Positions 11,424-23,743 of a stretch of 64,000 nucleotides of DNA are shown piece by piece; the stretch's first letter is position 1, and every line of letters starts with the position of its first letter. The translations under genes were made by a program, and so were the position numbers. The DNA lies in the NCBI GenBank assembly GCA_009746045.1, contig RPFO01000041.1:4224030-4288029 (forward strand). Reading direction: 5' to 3'. Under the pieces are notes generated by a model. That model did no database searches. It was given only the letters and a program-made list of their open reading frames with translations, and was not told the DNA's origin. Source of the stretch: Mesostigma viride (Eukaryota > Streptophyta > Mesostigmatophyceae > Mesostigmatales > Mesostigmataceae).

Positions 11424-11830
11424 ATGGATGGATGGATGGATGGATGGATGGATGGATGGATGGATGGATGGATGGATGGATGGATGGATGGATGGATGGA
11501 TGGATGGATGGATGGATGGATGGATGGATGGATGGATGGATGGATGGATGGATGGATGGATGGATGGATGGATGGATGGATGGATGGATGGATGGATGGA
11601 TGGATGGATGGATGGATGGATGGATGGATGGATGGATGGATGGATGGATGGATGGATGGATGGATGGATGGATGGATGGATGGATGGATGGATGGATGGA
11701 TGGATGGATGGATGGATGGATGGATGGATGGATGGATGGATGGATGGATGGATGGATGGATGGATGGATGGATGGATGGATGGATGGATGGATGGATGGA
11801 TGGATGGATGGATGGATGGATGGATGGATT
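11424..11830. repeat. (TGGA)n array, about 100 copies
   Basis: A nearly perfect tetranucleotide array lies between the duplicated repeat unit and the TTAATTAATTAG tail of the minus-strand LINE. Confidence 0.97.
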
Positions 11831-12002
11831 AATTAATTAGACTCGCGCTCCCGTTGGGGAGTCACGGAGCATTAACCCCGATGGATGGATGGATGGGTGC
11901 AAACAGTTCTACCGGTCTAATCTATCTACATCAGCTACCTACAACATCTATTTAAACAGCATCACTAACTACAAACATCTATCTAAACAGCATCACGCTA
12001 CC

Positions 12003-15000
12003 CTAGGGGAGCTGTCTGGCGTGCCTCCCGCGGGTTTGCACACGCGGCCGCTTCCCCACAGGGGGGGGCTCGTTGTCCTCTATGACCTGGGCCCACTTGG
12101 CCTTGTCCATCATCTTCTTCCAAATCAAGGAGAGGCCTAGGCCCCCCATGTCCTCTACTAGCTGTTCTTTGAAGGTGCGGCCCTTGCGGCGTCTAACATC
12201 ACGGGGCCCGGCCCACGTCAGGAGGTGCCGGCCAGGCTGAGCTGGTCGCAGTCCCGCGGGGGGGCCACGTGAGGTGTCTACCTGGTTGGTGCGAGCTAGG
12301 TGCCCTACGAGCTGCAGGCGCCGCTGCTTAATGGTGCTAGTGATATATGGCATGCCCTGGTACAGGTCCTCATTGCGGACATGAGCAGCATATCCTACTC
12401 TGAAAATGGATCGCAGCATCATTGTTGGTGACCGCGCCGTCCAGCTTGCGGGCCTGGTCAGCGGTGAGGGTCCACGTCTCGGCCCCATACGTGAGAACAG
12501 GAAGGACGAGGACAGGTCCTGTTTCTCGATCTTGCCCAGGGGCTTGCGCCACAGGGCCCGGTACTGGCGTAAAGCGTGCCAGGCGAGGGAGATGCGATGG
12601 TCCACATCAACCTCACAGCTGGAAAGCAGGCTGCCCAGCAGCTTGACGCGGTCCCGATACAGGACCCGAGAGCCGTCTAGGAGATAGAGGGGTGGCGGTG
12701 AGTGGGTGAGCCCAACCGCCAGGGCCTCTGTCTTCTTGCTGACCTCAAGCCCCACAGCACGGGCCTCGATAGCCAGGCAGTCAAGCCATGTCTGCACGTG
12801 CCCAGTGTCCTCGAAGAGACCCGGTGGTGTCGTCTGCGTAGATGATGTCCGCCAGCCGAATCTCCGTTTCCGCTCCGCCATGCCAGAAGTGGTTAGCAAC
12901 CTGCACCCCTGGTTCCCTACCCACGATGCGGGCAAATCGCTTGCGCGCCTGAATCATTACGTATTCGACCACAATAATGAACAGGTAGGGCGACAGCACG
13001 CAGCCCTGCCACACACCCTTCTGTAAAGGGCATGGTGGCGTGGTCCCGTAAGAAGTGCGCACCGAAGTGGTGGACCCTTGATACAGGTTGCGGATGACAG
13101 CAATAAGGGGGCTGGGGATCCGGAACAGCTCGAGGATGTCCCACAGCGCAGGCCAGAAAACCGAATCGAAGGCTTTGATGAAGTCCACCAGCACAAGGTG
13201 CAGAGGGGACTCACCAGGCTGAAGGCGTTGCAGTTCCTCCACCAGTCGGCGAGTAGCGAAGAGCGCATGTACTGTGTTGCGACCTGAACGGAAGCCGTGC
13301 TGAGTCTCGCTGAGGTGACCGTCCAGGGCCGTGCGCAGGCGGTTCAGGATGAGCCGCATAAGAAGCTTGAGGGGGGCACTTTGAATGCACACACCTCTGT
13401 AGTTGCCGGGGTCGGCAGGCGACCCCTTGTTCTTGTACAGCATCGTGCGAAAACTGTGTTGCCAGGCCGCTGGGGTGGTTGCGACGACAGCAGAAGGCGG
13501 TTGCAGATGTCCCGGAAGAGCAGCATAACACCGGTGTGAATCCTCGAACTCGGCTGCAAGTTTCACAACCATGGCAGGAATCTCGTCGGAGCCGGTGGCT
13601 GCGTCATAACGCAGGCGCTGGACCGCCTGAGTCCGTGACCTCGCGAGAGGTGAAAGGAGGCATGTCTGACGGGTCGCCAAGTGGGCCGATCAGCGGGGGG
13701 ACTAGGTAGTCCGCCGCTGACCTAGGCGGGGCCGGGGCCCCAGCGGGGCTGGCCAGGGCGGCTGGGCGGGCGGCGGCGGCTGGGAGCAGGGGCGGGGCGG
13801 CGCAGCTGTCCCCACGACCTCGGCCGTGGCCTCGGCCCAGGTACGAAGCCGCTTGGCTGGGGCGCCAGGGACGTCGTGGCGGTGGGGCCGGCCGAGGCCG
13901 TCCGGGTGCCCGAGGCGCTTGTACCAGAACCAGGCCCCCTTGCCGTCGTGCTTCTGCTGGCGGCTGCGCAGGTCCTTGACCATCTGCTGAGCGTCTGCCT
14001 TTCCAGCCTGCTCGTAGGCAACCCTCAGAGCTGCTTGCAGCCCAGGTTTGGCGGTCGGATCCCTGTTGCGTACGTCGGAGCATCTGCCTAGCGGCGACCA
14101 CTGTCGGTGCGTGACGGTGGACAGCAAGCTGTCGGCGCGGAGGCAAGGTGGGGACGGTGCGGGCAGCCAGGCGATACTTGGCAGCGACACCGCGGAGGAT
14201 CACTGAAATATCACCCGGCGGCGGAATGGCGTGTAACTGCTGTCGGCTGCCCCGGCGTCGAAGACGGCCAGAAATCATCCCTGTGCGACATAGCGGCCTG
14301 CTCTGCTGCTGACATCTTGTCGGCATCCTTCAGCACAATCCGGAGCACCTTGAGATCTGGCTGAGGCGCCAGCTGTCGCGACGGTTTCACCCCAGGAAAC
14401 CGCAATCTGATGCGAGCGAGCACGAGACGGTGATCAGATTCCACCGTGCTGACAGAATCTTGCAGGACGCGAGCATCGACAACTGAGGGGCGCTGAGCCC
14501 GACGTACGCAGACATATAGTCAAGGCACACCACCCGATCCGACGGCCCAAAAGGTGGCAGCTGCTCAGCGGGGCGTGCGAAAGAAGCATTGCATGCAACC
14601 AGCGCAGATTCTGCCAGCAGATTCGCAAATAAAGCCGTGTTACCGTTGGCTGTCGTGTTGGTTGGGGAGTACTGAGCGCCCCCAGTGCCAACTGGCAGCG
14701 TGGCGTTGGCGTCGAGCAGCATATTACCAGGAAGTGCCGAGCTGGGATGTTGGCCTCCTCCTTCTTGAGGGCGTTGAAGAAGGCCTCACGTTCCGCCTGA
14801 GCTCGCCCCGCATGTGGTGCATATCCCACGATAACGGTTAGCGTGTGGTGTGAATGGCCCTCAGTGGCCGAAAAAGTGGCCACTAGCACACGCGGGGACC
14901 GCAGCACGATGGACTGGAGCTGCTCTGATGCTGCCGGCGAGCACAGGAGGCCCACAGCCCCACACCACCTTGGCCCGGCGCGTCGCCTCCACCATAATGG

Positions 15001-15544
15001 AACCGCCAGCCCGCACGAAGGTCGTCGACCAGCAGACCGTTGACCCCTTGCTGAGGGTCAACGGTGCGTCGGTGCTCCTGGACCCCGAGGACAGCGATCT
15101 TGTTGTCGGCGCACAAGGCGATCAGCTCGTCGACGCGGTGGCGTGCTGGGGTGCCGCCGCTCGTAGAAGGATCTGCAGGGAGGGTGCGCACATTAAAGCT
15201 AGCAATACCAAGGATACTGTAGGCCGTTGCCCTATTAGCGGGGGGGTAGGGGTGGGGGTGGGGGTGGGGGTGGAGAAGGGTAGTGCTGGAGGTGGGGGTG
15301 GGGGTGGGGGGGGTGGGGGAGGGGGAGGGTGGCGATTGGGGTTAATGCTTGTCAACGCATGGAGTCTTTCTTTCAGGGCGGATATGCGTCGTCTCCGTCC
15401 TGGCTGGGGTCGCCGGCGTGTCGACTGGGCCTCATCCCGCTCAAGGCGGGCCAGGAGGCGTTTGAGGCTGGTAAATTGGCGGGAAGGTTGACCGTGGCGT
15501 GCCTGGCGACCTTGCATCCTCATCATGCTCGCACGGTGCGACAT
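12003..15544 (-). pseudogene. LINE ORF2: endonuclease/exonuclease/phosphatase domain + reverse transcriptase, frameshifted
   Basis: ORF2 would nick target DNA and reverse-transcribe the element RNA. After a basic N-terminus (from 15,544) a CCCCCA-rich stretch (15,240-15,330) shifts the frame. The endonuclease follows in pieces: ASFNVRTL near 15,200, VQEHRR near 15,085, VIVGYAPHAG near 14,830, DANATLPVG near 14,715 and the closing SDHRLVLARI near 14,435. The reverse transcriptase is clearest at 13,680-12,790: NYRGVCIQSAPLKLL, QHGFRSGRNT, LVDFIKAFDSV, GVWQGCVLSPYLF and the catalytic YADD. The C-terminal part (12,935-12,003) includes LTYGAETWTLT in a third frame and VGHLARTNQVDT. At least four frame changes are needed to join these. 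The family is APE-type, closest to L1-like elements of green algae by general layout. Confidence 0.82.
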
Positions 15545-15619
15545 GAGGGTGGAAAGGGGCTTGTTTATTAAAGGCTATGCCCAAAGCCTATTGTACCACG
15601 AGGCCGCGAGGGTGTGCCC

Positions 15620-16969
15620 TTACCGGGCGCCCTCCATACCCGGGACGTGCGTTGACGATGATGATGCAGCAAGGGCGTGCCGGGGGCGGCCCGGCTTGGG
15701 CCGCTTGTTAGGAGCCTGCACGTCCGTGCGCTGACCGTCGATGAAGAGCACGGGGTTGTCGTTGACGAGGCGAACGTAGACCTTGCGGATGCCCTCGCGC
15801 CTGGCCTGGACCGCCGCGTCGCTGCCCAGCAAACCGTTCTTGATGACGAGCTGGGCCGGGGAGAGGAGGTCGTCGAGGCTTGGCGCGTTTCTCCCGCCCA
15901 GGAGCTTGCGGGCCTGGAGTATACCTTCACCTTGCTGGCCACATTCGCGAAGGTCACCCGGATGCATGGGGCCAGGCTGGCCCGCCATCCGGGCGGCCGA
16001 CTCAATGCGGATGCGTTCGTTGCCCAAACGCAGCCGGCCCACAATGAGGCTGTGGTGCAGGCGTTGTGCTGGCATCAGGTCCGTTTCTGGGTGCTGCGCG
16101 ACCTCAAAATATGTACCGGACCACTATACTGCGTGAGCGTTGGTCCTCCTCGACAGCGGTCTTGTGGGCTGCAGCCCCCCTGCGTGCGGCATCCACCATT
16201 AGGTTGGCAATGTCCGTCTGTTTCACCATTTTAGCGTAGCTGGTAGGTGCGGGGGCGGTTGGCTGGGGCGAGCTGGCCAGGGCGGCCTTGACCTCTGCCA
16301 TGCTGGAATGGAGCTCAATTGTGTCCTGGCGGATAGCAGTGGACAGGGCGCCGAGCTGGGCGGCCATGTCTTCGACTTTCTGGTTGAGCTGGCGCAGGTT
16401 TGCGTCCGGGGAAGCAATTGGGGTATTGGCGGTGCCGTGCTCGGCATCCTCGAAAGCGGCAACAAGTGCCCGGAGGCAAGGGGCCTGCGCGTAGCTCAGA
16501 AAAACAGAAAGACGAAGCTGGGGCAGCTCCAGATCGGGAATGTCGTCCACTGAAATGGTCTCGCCAGACGTGCTAGGAAAATAGATCGGAATGTCGTTGG
16601 CGTGCAGGTGGTGCAGGATAGCCTGCGCTTGCTCGGCGGTAAGCGACAAGAACCGGTGCTCCGCGACAGCCTCGCCAGGCATGAAGGATGCTGGGTCGAA
16701 CTCAGCGTCGTCGGTAGCGTCGTCGATGGCGTCGTCAATGGGGGTGTCCTCGCTGGGTTTAGAAGACGATGGCGGAGGGATCTGGCGCTCCATCTCGTCG
16801 GCTGGGGTGATGCAAAGCCGCTTGGAGGAGGCGGTATTATGCCTGCCGCGTTTGCCGGGGGCTGCGTTGCAATGGTTTCCGCATCTGCTATTAGTTGCGT
16901 AATCGTGTTAGGCGCTGAAGCCTCCTCCTCGGAGAGAGGAGGGGATGCGGCTGACGGAGTTTCTGCCAT
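15620..16969 (-). pseudogene. LINE ORF1-like protein, frameshifted
   Basis: Upstream of ORF2 on the same strand lie an acidic, Pro/Ser-rich N-terminus, then a frame (16,793-16,104) with a short coiled coil (NLRQLNQKVEDMAAQLGALS) and a basic end, then a further frame (16,075-15,620) containing SLDDLLSPAQLVIKNGLLGS and VYVRLVNDNPVLFIDG. The order of coiled coil then a basic/RNA-binding C-terminus is that expected of LINE ORF1 proteins, which coat element RNA. Assignment rests on position and layout, not on an unambiguous motif. Confidence 0.55.
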
Positions 16970-17173
16970 AGCTGGTTCCGGAAAAATACGAACCCTGCCT
17001 GTGCTGCGTTTTATGATATTGCGCTAAATCTTGGGCGATGGCGGCTGAAAATTATATCATCGTGTTCGTCATCAAAAGGCGCTTCTACTGCAATTTACCC
17101 GACCAAATTTTATGCCCGGATGTAAAAGTTATGAGCATTCTCGGCATCCATAGCTCGTCACACAGTAAACCTA

Positions 17174-17810
17174 ATGGATGGATGGATGGATGGATGGATG
17201 GATGGATGGATGGATGGATGGATGGATATGGATGGATGGATGGATGGATGGATGGATGGATGGATGGATGGATGGATGGATGGATGGATGGATGGATGGA
17301 TGGATGGATGGATGGATGGATGGATGGATGGATGGATGGATGGATGGATGGATGGATGGATGGATGGATGGATATGGATGGATGGATGGATGGATGGATG
17401 GATGGATGGATGGATGGATGGATGGATGGATGGATGGATGGATGGATGGATGGATGGATGGATGGATGGATGGATGGATGGATGGATGGATGGATGGATG
17501 GATGGATGGATGGATGGATGGATGGATGGATGGATGGATGGATGGATGGATGGATGGATGGATGGATGGATGGATGGATGGATGGATGGATGGATGGATG
17601 GATGGATGGATGGATGGATGGATGGATGGATGGATGGATGGATGGATGGATGGATGGATGGATGGATGGATGGATGGATGGATGGATGGATGGATGGATG
17701 GATGGATGGATGGATGCATGGATGGATGGATGGGTGGATGGATGGATGGATGGATGGATGGATGGATGGATGGATGGATGGATGGATGGATGGATGGATG
17801 GATGGGTGGG
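17174..17810. repeat. (GGAT)n array with two GATATGGA interruptions
   Basis: About 155 GGAT units. ATATGG interruptions near 17,225 and 17,372, and a few single-base variants near 17,715-17,735, are the only irregularities. It directly abuts the 3' UTR of the truncated LINE at 17,811. No hairpin or TTAA tail is present on its outer side (17,160-17,173). Confidence 0.96.
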
Positions 17811-18347
17811 TACACGCAATCCTACTGCCGGTCTAATCTATCTACAAAGACAATCTAACTCTATATATCTATGGTACGTGCCCAGGCTGCTCGACCCTAG
17901 GGGTCTTGTCTAGCATGCTTCCCGCGTTTGCAAACACGCGGGCGCTTCCCCACTGGAGGGGGGTCGTTGTCCTCTATGCTGACCTGAGCCCACTTGCATG
18001 GCCTTGTCCATCGATCATCTTGTTGTTCCAAATCACGGAGAGGCCTAGCCCCCCCATGTCCTCTACTAGCTGTTCTTTCAAAGTGCGGGCCTTGCGGCGT
18101 CTAGCACTGCTGGGCCCGGCCCACGTGAGGAGGTGCCTGCCATGCAGGCTGAGCTGGTCGCAGCACCTGCGAAGGTGCCACGTGAGGTGTCTACTTGGTT
18201 GCATGGTGCGAGCTAAGTGCCCTATTACGGCTGCAGGCGCCGCTGCTAAATGGTGCTGGAGATATGTGGCATGCCGAGTTACAAGTCCTCACTGCAGATG
18301 TGAGCAGCGTATCCCACGTACACGGAACATTGACCCCAGCATGTTGG
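17811..18347 (-). mobile_element. 5'-truncated L1-like LINE (ORF2 C-terminus and 3' UTR)
   Basis: The minus strand encodes the last part of ORF2 (e.g. KEQLVEDMGGLGLSVIW) and the 3' UTR, with clear base-level similarity to 11,885-12,430 of the longer copy. It ends abruptly at about 18,347, opposite the sequence corresponding to GTTGGTGACC in the longer copy. Small indels break the frame. Confidence 0.8.
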
Positions 18348-19229
18348 TGTACCACTCGGCCATCCGACAGGCAACCAAGGAGCAGGAGGACCTTCATGTC
18401 CGCGCCGTATTTCGCCCACCTCAAGGACCAGCACGGCAAGTACGCCTGGACCCGCCTGCGTCACGCCCAACGGCCAGCCGGCGGCGCGCAGCTGGCGCCG
18501 CGGACACTCTCTGGCTCACCGCAGCAGCAGCAGTTCAGACCAGTGGTCACCTCCCAGTCCCGGCGGCTCGGCGCCCCCCCGCCACCTCCGCCGCGTGGCC
18601 CTCTGGCGGCCGCGCGCCTGGCAGTAGCGCCTGCGGACGTCCCTGCGCCGCCCACGCCGCCCGCCGCTGAGCAGGACAGTCTACACGTACCCGCCCCTGA
18701 TGGAACCCCCTGGCCGACCCCTACGAGCTACCGCCGTTCACCGAGCTCGAGCTGCGCACCGCCGCCAAGCAACTCCGCTTCTACGCCGGCGCCTCAGTCG
18801 CCAGAGCCCAAGAAACCATGCTACGACAAATGCGAATGGCGACAGTACCTGGACTACGCAAGCTTTTCTTTCCCCGGCTTGCTGCGCCTGACCGACGCAT
18901 AATGCGCCGAGATAGTGCATTCTTACGCACTGGAACACAATAGCCCTAGCTTGAATGATTGGTAGTCACTGCCGCTATCTATGGCAGCCATGCCTAGAAT
19001 GTTTGCCTAGCCTAGCCATCATACCTAGTCACGTGCCCTGCTAACGCATGGTACACAACCAGCCATAGCCTTAGCTTCGCCTTTGTACAGCCATATGCTA
19101 CGTCCTGGCTATGATCAGATTACTTGCCCACGCTCCTTGTTATGATATGCTCACATGGGTCTTATTGCACCCCCAGCATTTGCCGGATCGTCTGTCGTGT
19201 CCGATTGCTGCTGTGGCATGCCTCAGGCA
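18348..19229 (+). mobile_element. LINE-type element, left part, split by the large CACTA insertion
   Basis: A Pro/Arg-rich open frame (about 18,395-18,902) of uncertain identity is followed by a 3' UTR (18,903-19,229) that matches 44,360-44,660 nearly base for base. The 3' UTR is cut at 19,229 by the CACTA element and resumes at 37,870. The frame includes a possible helical stretch (TELELRTAAKQLRFYAG near 18,738). Whether it is an ORF1 protein is unclear. Confidence 0.65.
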
Positions 19230-19610
19230 CACTAGGAACTCGGCTGAGAATTTATTCTCAGATTATTCTTAAAAAATTCTCAATATTCTCAAAAATCAAC
19301 AAAAAATTGAGAATATTGAGAATGTCTGAGAATTTTTGAGAATTTTTCTGAGAATATTGAGAATAAATGAGAATAATTCTCAGTTTTTTCTCAATATTCT
19401 CAGTTTTGTGAGAATAATTGAGAATTTGCCTGAGAATGACTGAAAAAAGCTGAGAATATATTCTCAATATTCTCAGGTCCAATATTCTCAGGGAAACCCA
19501 ACGACCCGAGAAAACTGAGAATATCACAAGGACCCAAAAAACTGAGAAAAACACAAGGACCCAAAAAACGGAGAAAAACACAAGTCCCAAGAAAACCATC
19601 ACAGCGAAAC
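19230..19610 (+). repeat. Left terminal inverted repeat and subterminal TGAGAA array of CACTA element 1
   Basis: The terminal CACTAGGAACTC is followed by a dense, irregular series of TGAGAAT/TTCTCA motifs to about 19,600. In CACTA elements such subterminal repeats are binding sites for the TnpA-like accessory protein, so this is the presumed transposase-assembly region. Confidence 0.8.
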
Positions 19611-19631
19611 GAGCATTGCAAACTTTATTAA

Positions 19632-21394
19632 CCCCTAAATGGGCAGAAATACTGCCGATGCATCGGCTGTAACTTCACAATTTTGCAAACCAGATGCCAT
19701 CCAACCCACCCATATCCAATGGCTGTCCTTGGGGGCCAAGCATGTCCATGAGTTGCCCTTCGGGTTGGTATATCACAACCTTACATATATGCAGGGTTTG
19801 CTTTGGTTTGAGTGATTTCACTCTGCTGTAAGTAATTATATTTTTAACATATATGCAGGGTAGGCCATGTATAACTGCCGTCAAAGTCAGGGGGGTCAAG
19901 ACGAGCGTTTTCATTTTTGGTAGAATGTGCATTGTGAATTATGTTATGAGAGCTAGGCACCTACCACTTCAGGGATGATAAACAATTAGTTGCTGAACAG
20001 TTTGAGCCATTGGGGTCATCATTTGGGTGGGTATACCAGCAGTTACACCCAGTACAGCCCATAGGGGTACCGGTGGTAAAAAGCAACCAAGGGGGTAGGG
20101 GTGGGCATACTACCTACTAATACCTACTAATATGGCCCCCAACCATGCCACACAATACATTTCCCTTCCACAATGATGGGGAAACATAACTGCATCATCA
20201 CACTGCCCTTACATGGCACCTATGTGCAGGTGCCACCTTGTCCATGCACGTAGGTAACGTGGTACGGATACCCTACGCAAGGCATGCATTCTAGGAGGCA
20301 GCCACCAACAAACTAGTGATTTTAAGCCTATTTCAGCCTGCCCTAGCAAGGATAAACTAGGCCTAAGCTGCTATAGCTTGCCAGGTGATGGCCAGCACAC
20401 CTGGTGGCACATGCTGACAATGGGAAGCTTCTACTCACCGGTTACATGCTTGATGATGCCACAGAGACCAGCCAACTGCCTCACACTCATGCAATATGTG
20501 TGTGGGAAATGTATAACAAACATATATGGAGGTATTCAAACCCATACAGACTCTAAAACTTATCACCATCACCCTGTGGCAGGTCAACTGACTGGTGGAA
20601 GCATCTAAGAAGGGTGTTTTAGAAAGGGGCCAGGCCAGGGTCAAGAAAGAGCATGAATAATGCAAAAAGAATGTGCTACACAAGCTAGAACGTATATATG
20701 AACGTCAAACATCGATAGGAAAACGATGCTTAAGCTTTACCAGGCATGGATGGCGTTACCTTGGCCCAGGCGGTGGCCGCAAAATGGCGCATTTCGGCAC
20801 GCCAAAGTTGTGCAGCATGGTCGCTGGATTCGGCGATTTCTGGCCACCCTTGCACGTTTACGACTACTATGTATCATAAAAAGTACAAAGAAACCAATAT
20901 ATCCTTTAAAATACGCCGGAAAGGTATTGCTGTCAACGTTTCTATCGTCCGGCCTGATCGCAGTTTTTTCCAGCAAGAACGCTGCCGACACCTATCAAAT
21001 GGCATTCCCGCGAACCAAAAATTGGCCTGTATCATCTTTAGGACGTATAAAATCAATTTCCTGAGTTTGGTCAGAAAATTCGAACGAAAACGTAAATGCC
21101 ATGCGTGGGCGCAAGCCGCCATGGCCAGGTCGTCGTTTTCCGGAATGCACGTTGTACGCGAAAAAGTACCCTGACCCCTTGTACTTTGACCGACCAGAAC
21201 ACCTCTATAACTTTGTCAGAAGTATGCAAACCCTAGTACCATGCTGTGAGGAAAATTATAAACTTTCGATCTTCTCAGCTAAACTTTTCCTAATTCTCAA
21301 TAGTTTTCGCGGCATTTGGTCCCCCGAGAAGGGGCCGACGTGTCGGCTGTAACTCAGTTTTAGGCGGAAAATCGGCAGCCAGACCATTTAGGGG
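19632..21394. mobile_element. Non-autonomous piggyBac-like element (TTAA target)
   Basis: The body is bounded by perfect inverted repeats CCCCTAAATGG and flanked on each side by TTAA (19,628-19,631 and 21,395-21,398). A second block of the ends is also shared in inverted orientation (CTGCCGAT). TTAA duplication plus CCC-starting termini are the hallmarks of piggyBac. No transposase of about 500 residues is visible, so it would need help in trans. It lies inside the 3' region of CACTA element 1. Central ORFs (e.g. 20,726-21,064) are short and unrecognised. Confidence 0.75.
19783..19861 (+). mobile_element. 49-bp REL-type LINE 3' end with 15-bp target duplication
   Basis: The body 19,798-19,846 matches the last bases of the REL-type LINE at 47,584-47,632 and ends in the same TGTAAGTAATTATATTTTTA. 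It is flanked by perfect direct repeats ACATATATGCAGGGT (19,783-19,797 and 19,847-19,861), so it is an extremely 5'-truncated retrotransposition event. Confidence 0.85.
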
Positions 21395-22921
21395 TTAAAA
21401 TTATATTCTGATTTGGCACGCCGCAAATATGCTTGGCAGGTGCAAAATAACCACTGAAACAATAGCGTTGTGTGCAGCCGTATGCCAAAAATCAAAAGTC
21501 TTCCTCAGACTCATCACTGGTTTGATACCCATCATCCTCATCAGTATTCTCATCATCTGTCTCCCTATAGTTCACATCAGCACGCAGTCTCCCACTCGAC
21601 CGCGTTCCCACAGATTGTGGTGCCAGGCACCGTTGCCGGAGCAGAACTTGGACCTGCCTCCGGGGCATCAGTCCCCTTGCGCTTTGTGCCTGGCCAAGCC
21701 CTTGGCGCTGCAGGTGCCTTGCCCTTGCCAAGGGGTGGCTTGGGTGCTTTGGTTTGACCCGCCTTCTTCTTCTTCTTCTTCGTCGTCGTCTTCTCGACAG
21801 TCTCCGCCGGCACTTCATCATCAGGGATATCAAGCACAGGCAGAGGATCCCAATCAGCCTCGAGGGAGCGCGTCACAACATTACTCAAAGGGCCCTGCGC
21901 GTCATTGACCATGTTCCACGGCAGCTTGGCTGGAATCACCACCATTTTAGGCGCAAACGACTTGTCGACCACATACCCCACTGAACTAACCGATGTTGGC
22001 AAAACAAACTTGGGGCTACGTGGGGCGTCGGCACTGCTGATCACAATCAACCTCTCACTAGGAAGGTGAGCGACATGACCAGGGTCGAAAAGCTCAACCC
22101 TCAGCACCAACTGCGATCCCCATTCTGGCATGGGCGATGCTAGGGCAGTTTGCAAAATGTGTGTTATGTGCCCAAGCTGCAACGCGCCGTCAGGCTGGTG
22201 GTACGCGATGCCAGAATTTTGGTGCCGCCGAGCTTGCGTGCGATCAGCGTGCTCCGTGCGATAGTTGAACCCATGCATATGTACGCACTTTGTCGAATTC
22301 ATCCGCTTTGTCTCGCACGCCTGCCACAGCTGCCTTGATGCGCTCAGGCACCAGAGGCGCCTTGTTCAACGCAGCCCAATGCTGCACGTAACCCAACTCC
22401 TTCCAGTAGTGCGCCCTGCATACAGAACATGCACGCAAGCACAATAGCAGGTACACAACAGCGTTACTATGGTCAACAATTAAGTTTGAGGGCCAAAAAT
22501 GCAAAGCTTGTCATCACCAAAACACTCAAACAGCTGGAATACTGTGCAATAAACAACGTATGGAGTCCACATCCGCAAAGCCTGATCAACTTTAACTAGC
22601 AAATGTCAAGAAAATGTCCAAAACCAGGGGCGAGCTTACCAGTACTCCTGGTCACCATTCTTCTCCGGATCGGTGTAAGTCGCGCGCTGCAGTGCATCCC
22701 CCACCAACAGCGCCCGCACCTCCTCAAGCTCGCCTGAAGAAAAGCGGTAATGATTTTGGCGTCGGCGGCGGCCCAGCTCAACCATGCGCGAGGGGTCGGT
22801 GGTCAAAACATCCCAAATGTAGTACTTGCTCTTAATCTGCACAATGTGACATCAGATGCATCCAGGCATGGAGGGAAAAAGAAGACATGCTATCAGAAAG
22901 GATGCATGGCAAGAAAAAACC

Positions 22922-23119
22922 AATCCATTTCTGGCCTTGCCTTGCTTTGCATGCATCACCACAAAACATCAAATTTATTACAATATGTGTGCTAGCTCTA
23001 TACGGTGGAATAACACAGACATGTCTACCAGATGGCAACACGGCCATCTGTATGCTAGGGTGAGCACACTATGTGAATGTGCAGGGCCAGCCCACAGCAG
23101 CTGTGCCCCTGCTCTACCC
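22922..23119 (-). repeat. DIRS split direct repeat B2
   Basis: 198 bp almost identical to 23,351-23,548. It starts AATCCATTTCTGG on the plus strand and ends CTCTACCC, and forms the outer 3' end of the element. Confidence 0.9.
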
Positions 23120-23143
23120 CTTTTGCCAGGGTGGGCGGGTGGG

Positions 23144-23350
23144 AGGCAAAAGAAAACAACCTGCTTCCCTAGAATGGAAGCCCACCCTTTATAGCAACCA
23201 CCTCTCCAGCCAACCCCTACCTGGGTGGCTGGGGTACGGGTGCCAGCACAAAAAATATTTTTTCTAAAATTATTTTTTCTTTTGGTGCTATACGGCGTTG
23301 CATTCTCCGCTCAGCAGGTTAGTCATAGATAAAATGAGCATAGCTCACCA
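23144..23350 (-). repeat. DIRS split direct repeat A2
   Basis: 207 bp nearly identical to A1 at 28,042-28,251, differing by short indels in a T-rich run. It directly abuts B1 at 23,351. The joined B1-A2 block is thought to template the circular intermediate during replication. Confidence 0.9.
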
Positions 23351-23548
23351 AATCCATTTCTGGCCTTGCCTTGCTTTGCATGCATCACCACAAAACATCA
23401 AATTTATTACAATATGTGTGCTAGCTCTATACGGTGGAATAACACAGACATGTCTACCAGATGGCAACACGGCCATCTGTATGCTAGGGTGAGCACACTA
23501 TGTGAATGTGCAGGGCCAGCCCACAGCAGCTGTGCCCCTGCTCTACCC
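23351..23548 (-). repeat. DIRS split direct repeat B1
   Basis: 198 bp nearly identical to 22,922-23,119. It lies just 3' of the recombinase stop codon at about 23,744 on the minus strand. Confidence 0.9.
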
Positions 23549-23743
23549 ACATCTCCTTACATGGCTAACAGCCGAAAATACGTAGGACATGCAAAAAAGA
23601 AAACTTAAACTACCTAGCTATGGGGGTACTTTGTCCCAACCCAGGTTCACCCTCGGGTTAGTTAAACCATTTCCCCCCTGACCTCCCACACAAGGGTGAG
23701 GTCAGTTGATAGCTAAAAGACGAGAGGTAAAAACAGGAGGACG

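Larger units (their letters stand above)
11831..16975 (-). mobile_element. Nearly full-length L1-like LINE (APE endonuclease + RT), decayed
   Basis: Read on the minus strand it has an ORF1 region (about 16,969-15,620), ORF2 with endonuclease and reverse transcriptase (about 15,544-12,003), a short 3' UTR, a (CATC)n tract, the terminal hairpin (11,876-11,839) and a (TTAA)n tail. Several frameshifts interrupt both ORFs, so this copy is probably not autonomous. A (TGGA)n array abuts the tail. The 5' boundary is approximate. Confidence 0.8.
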
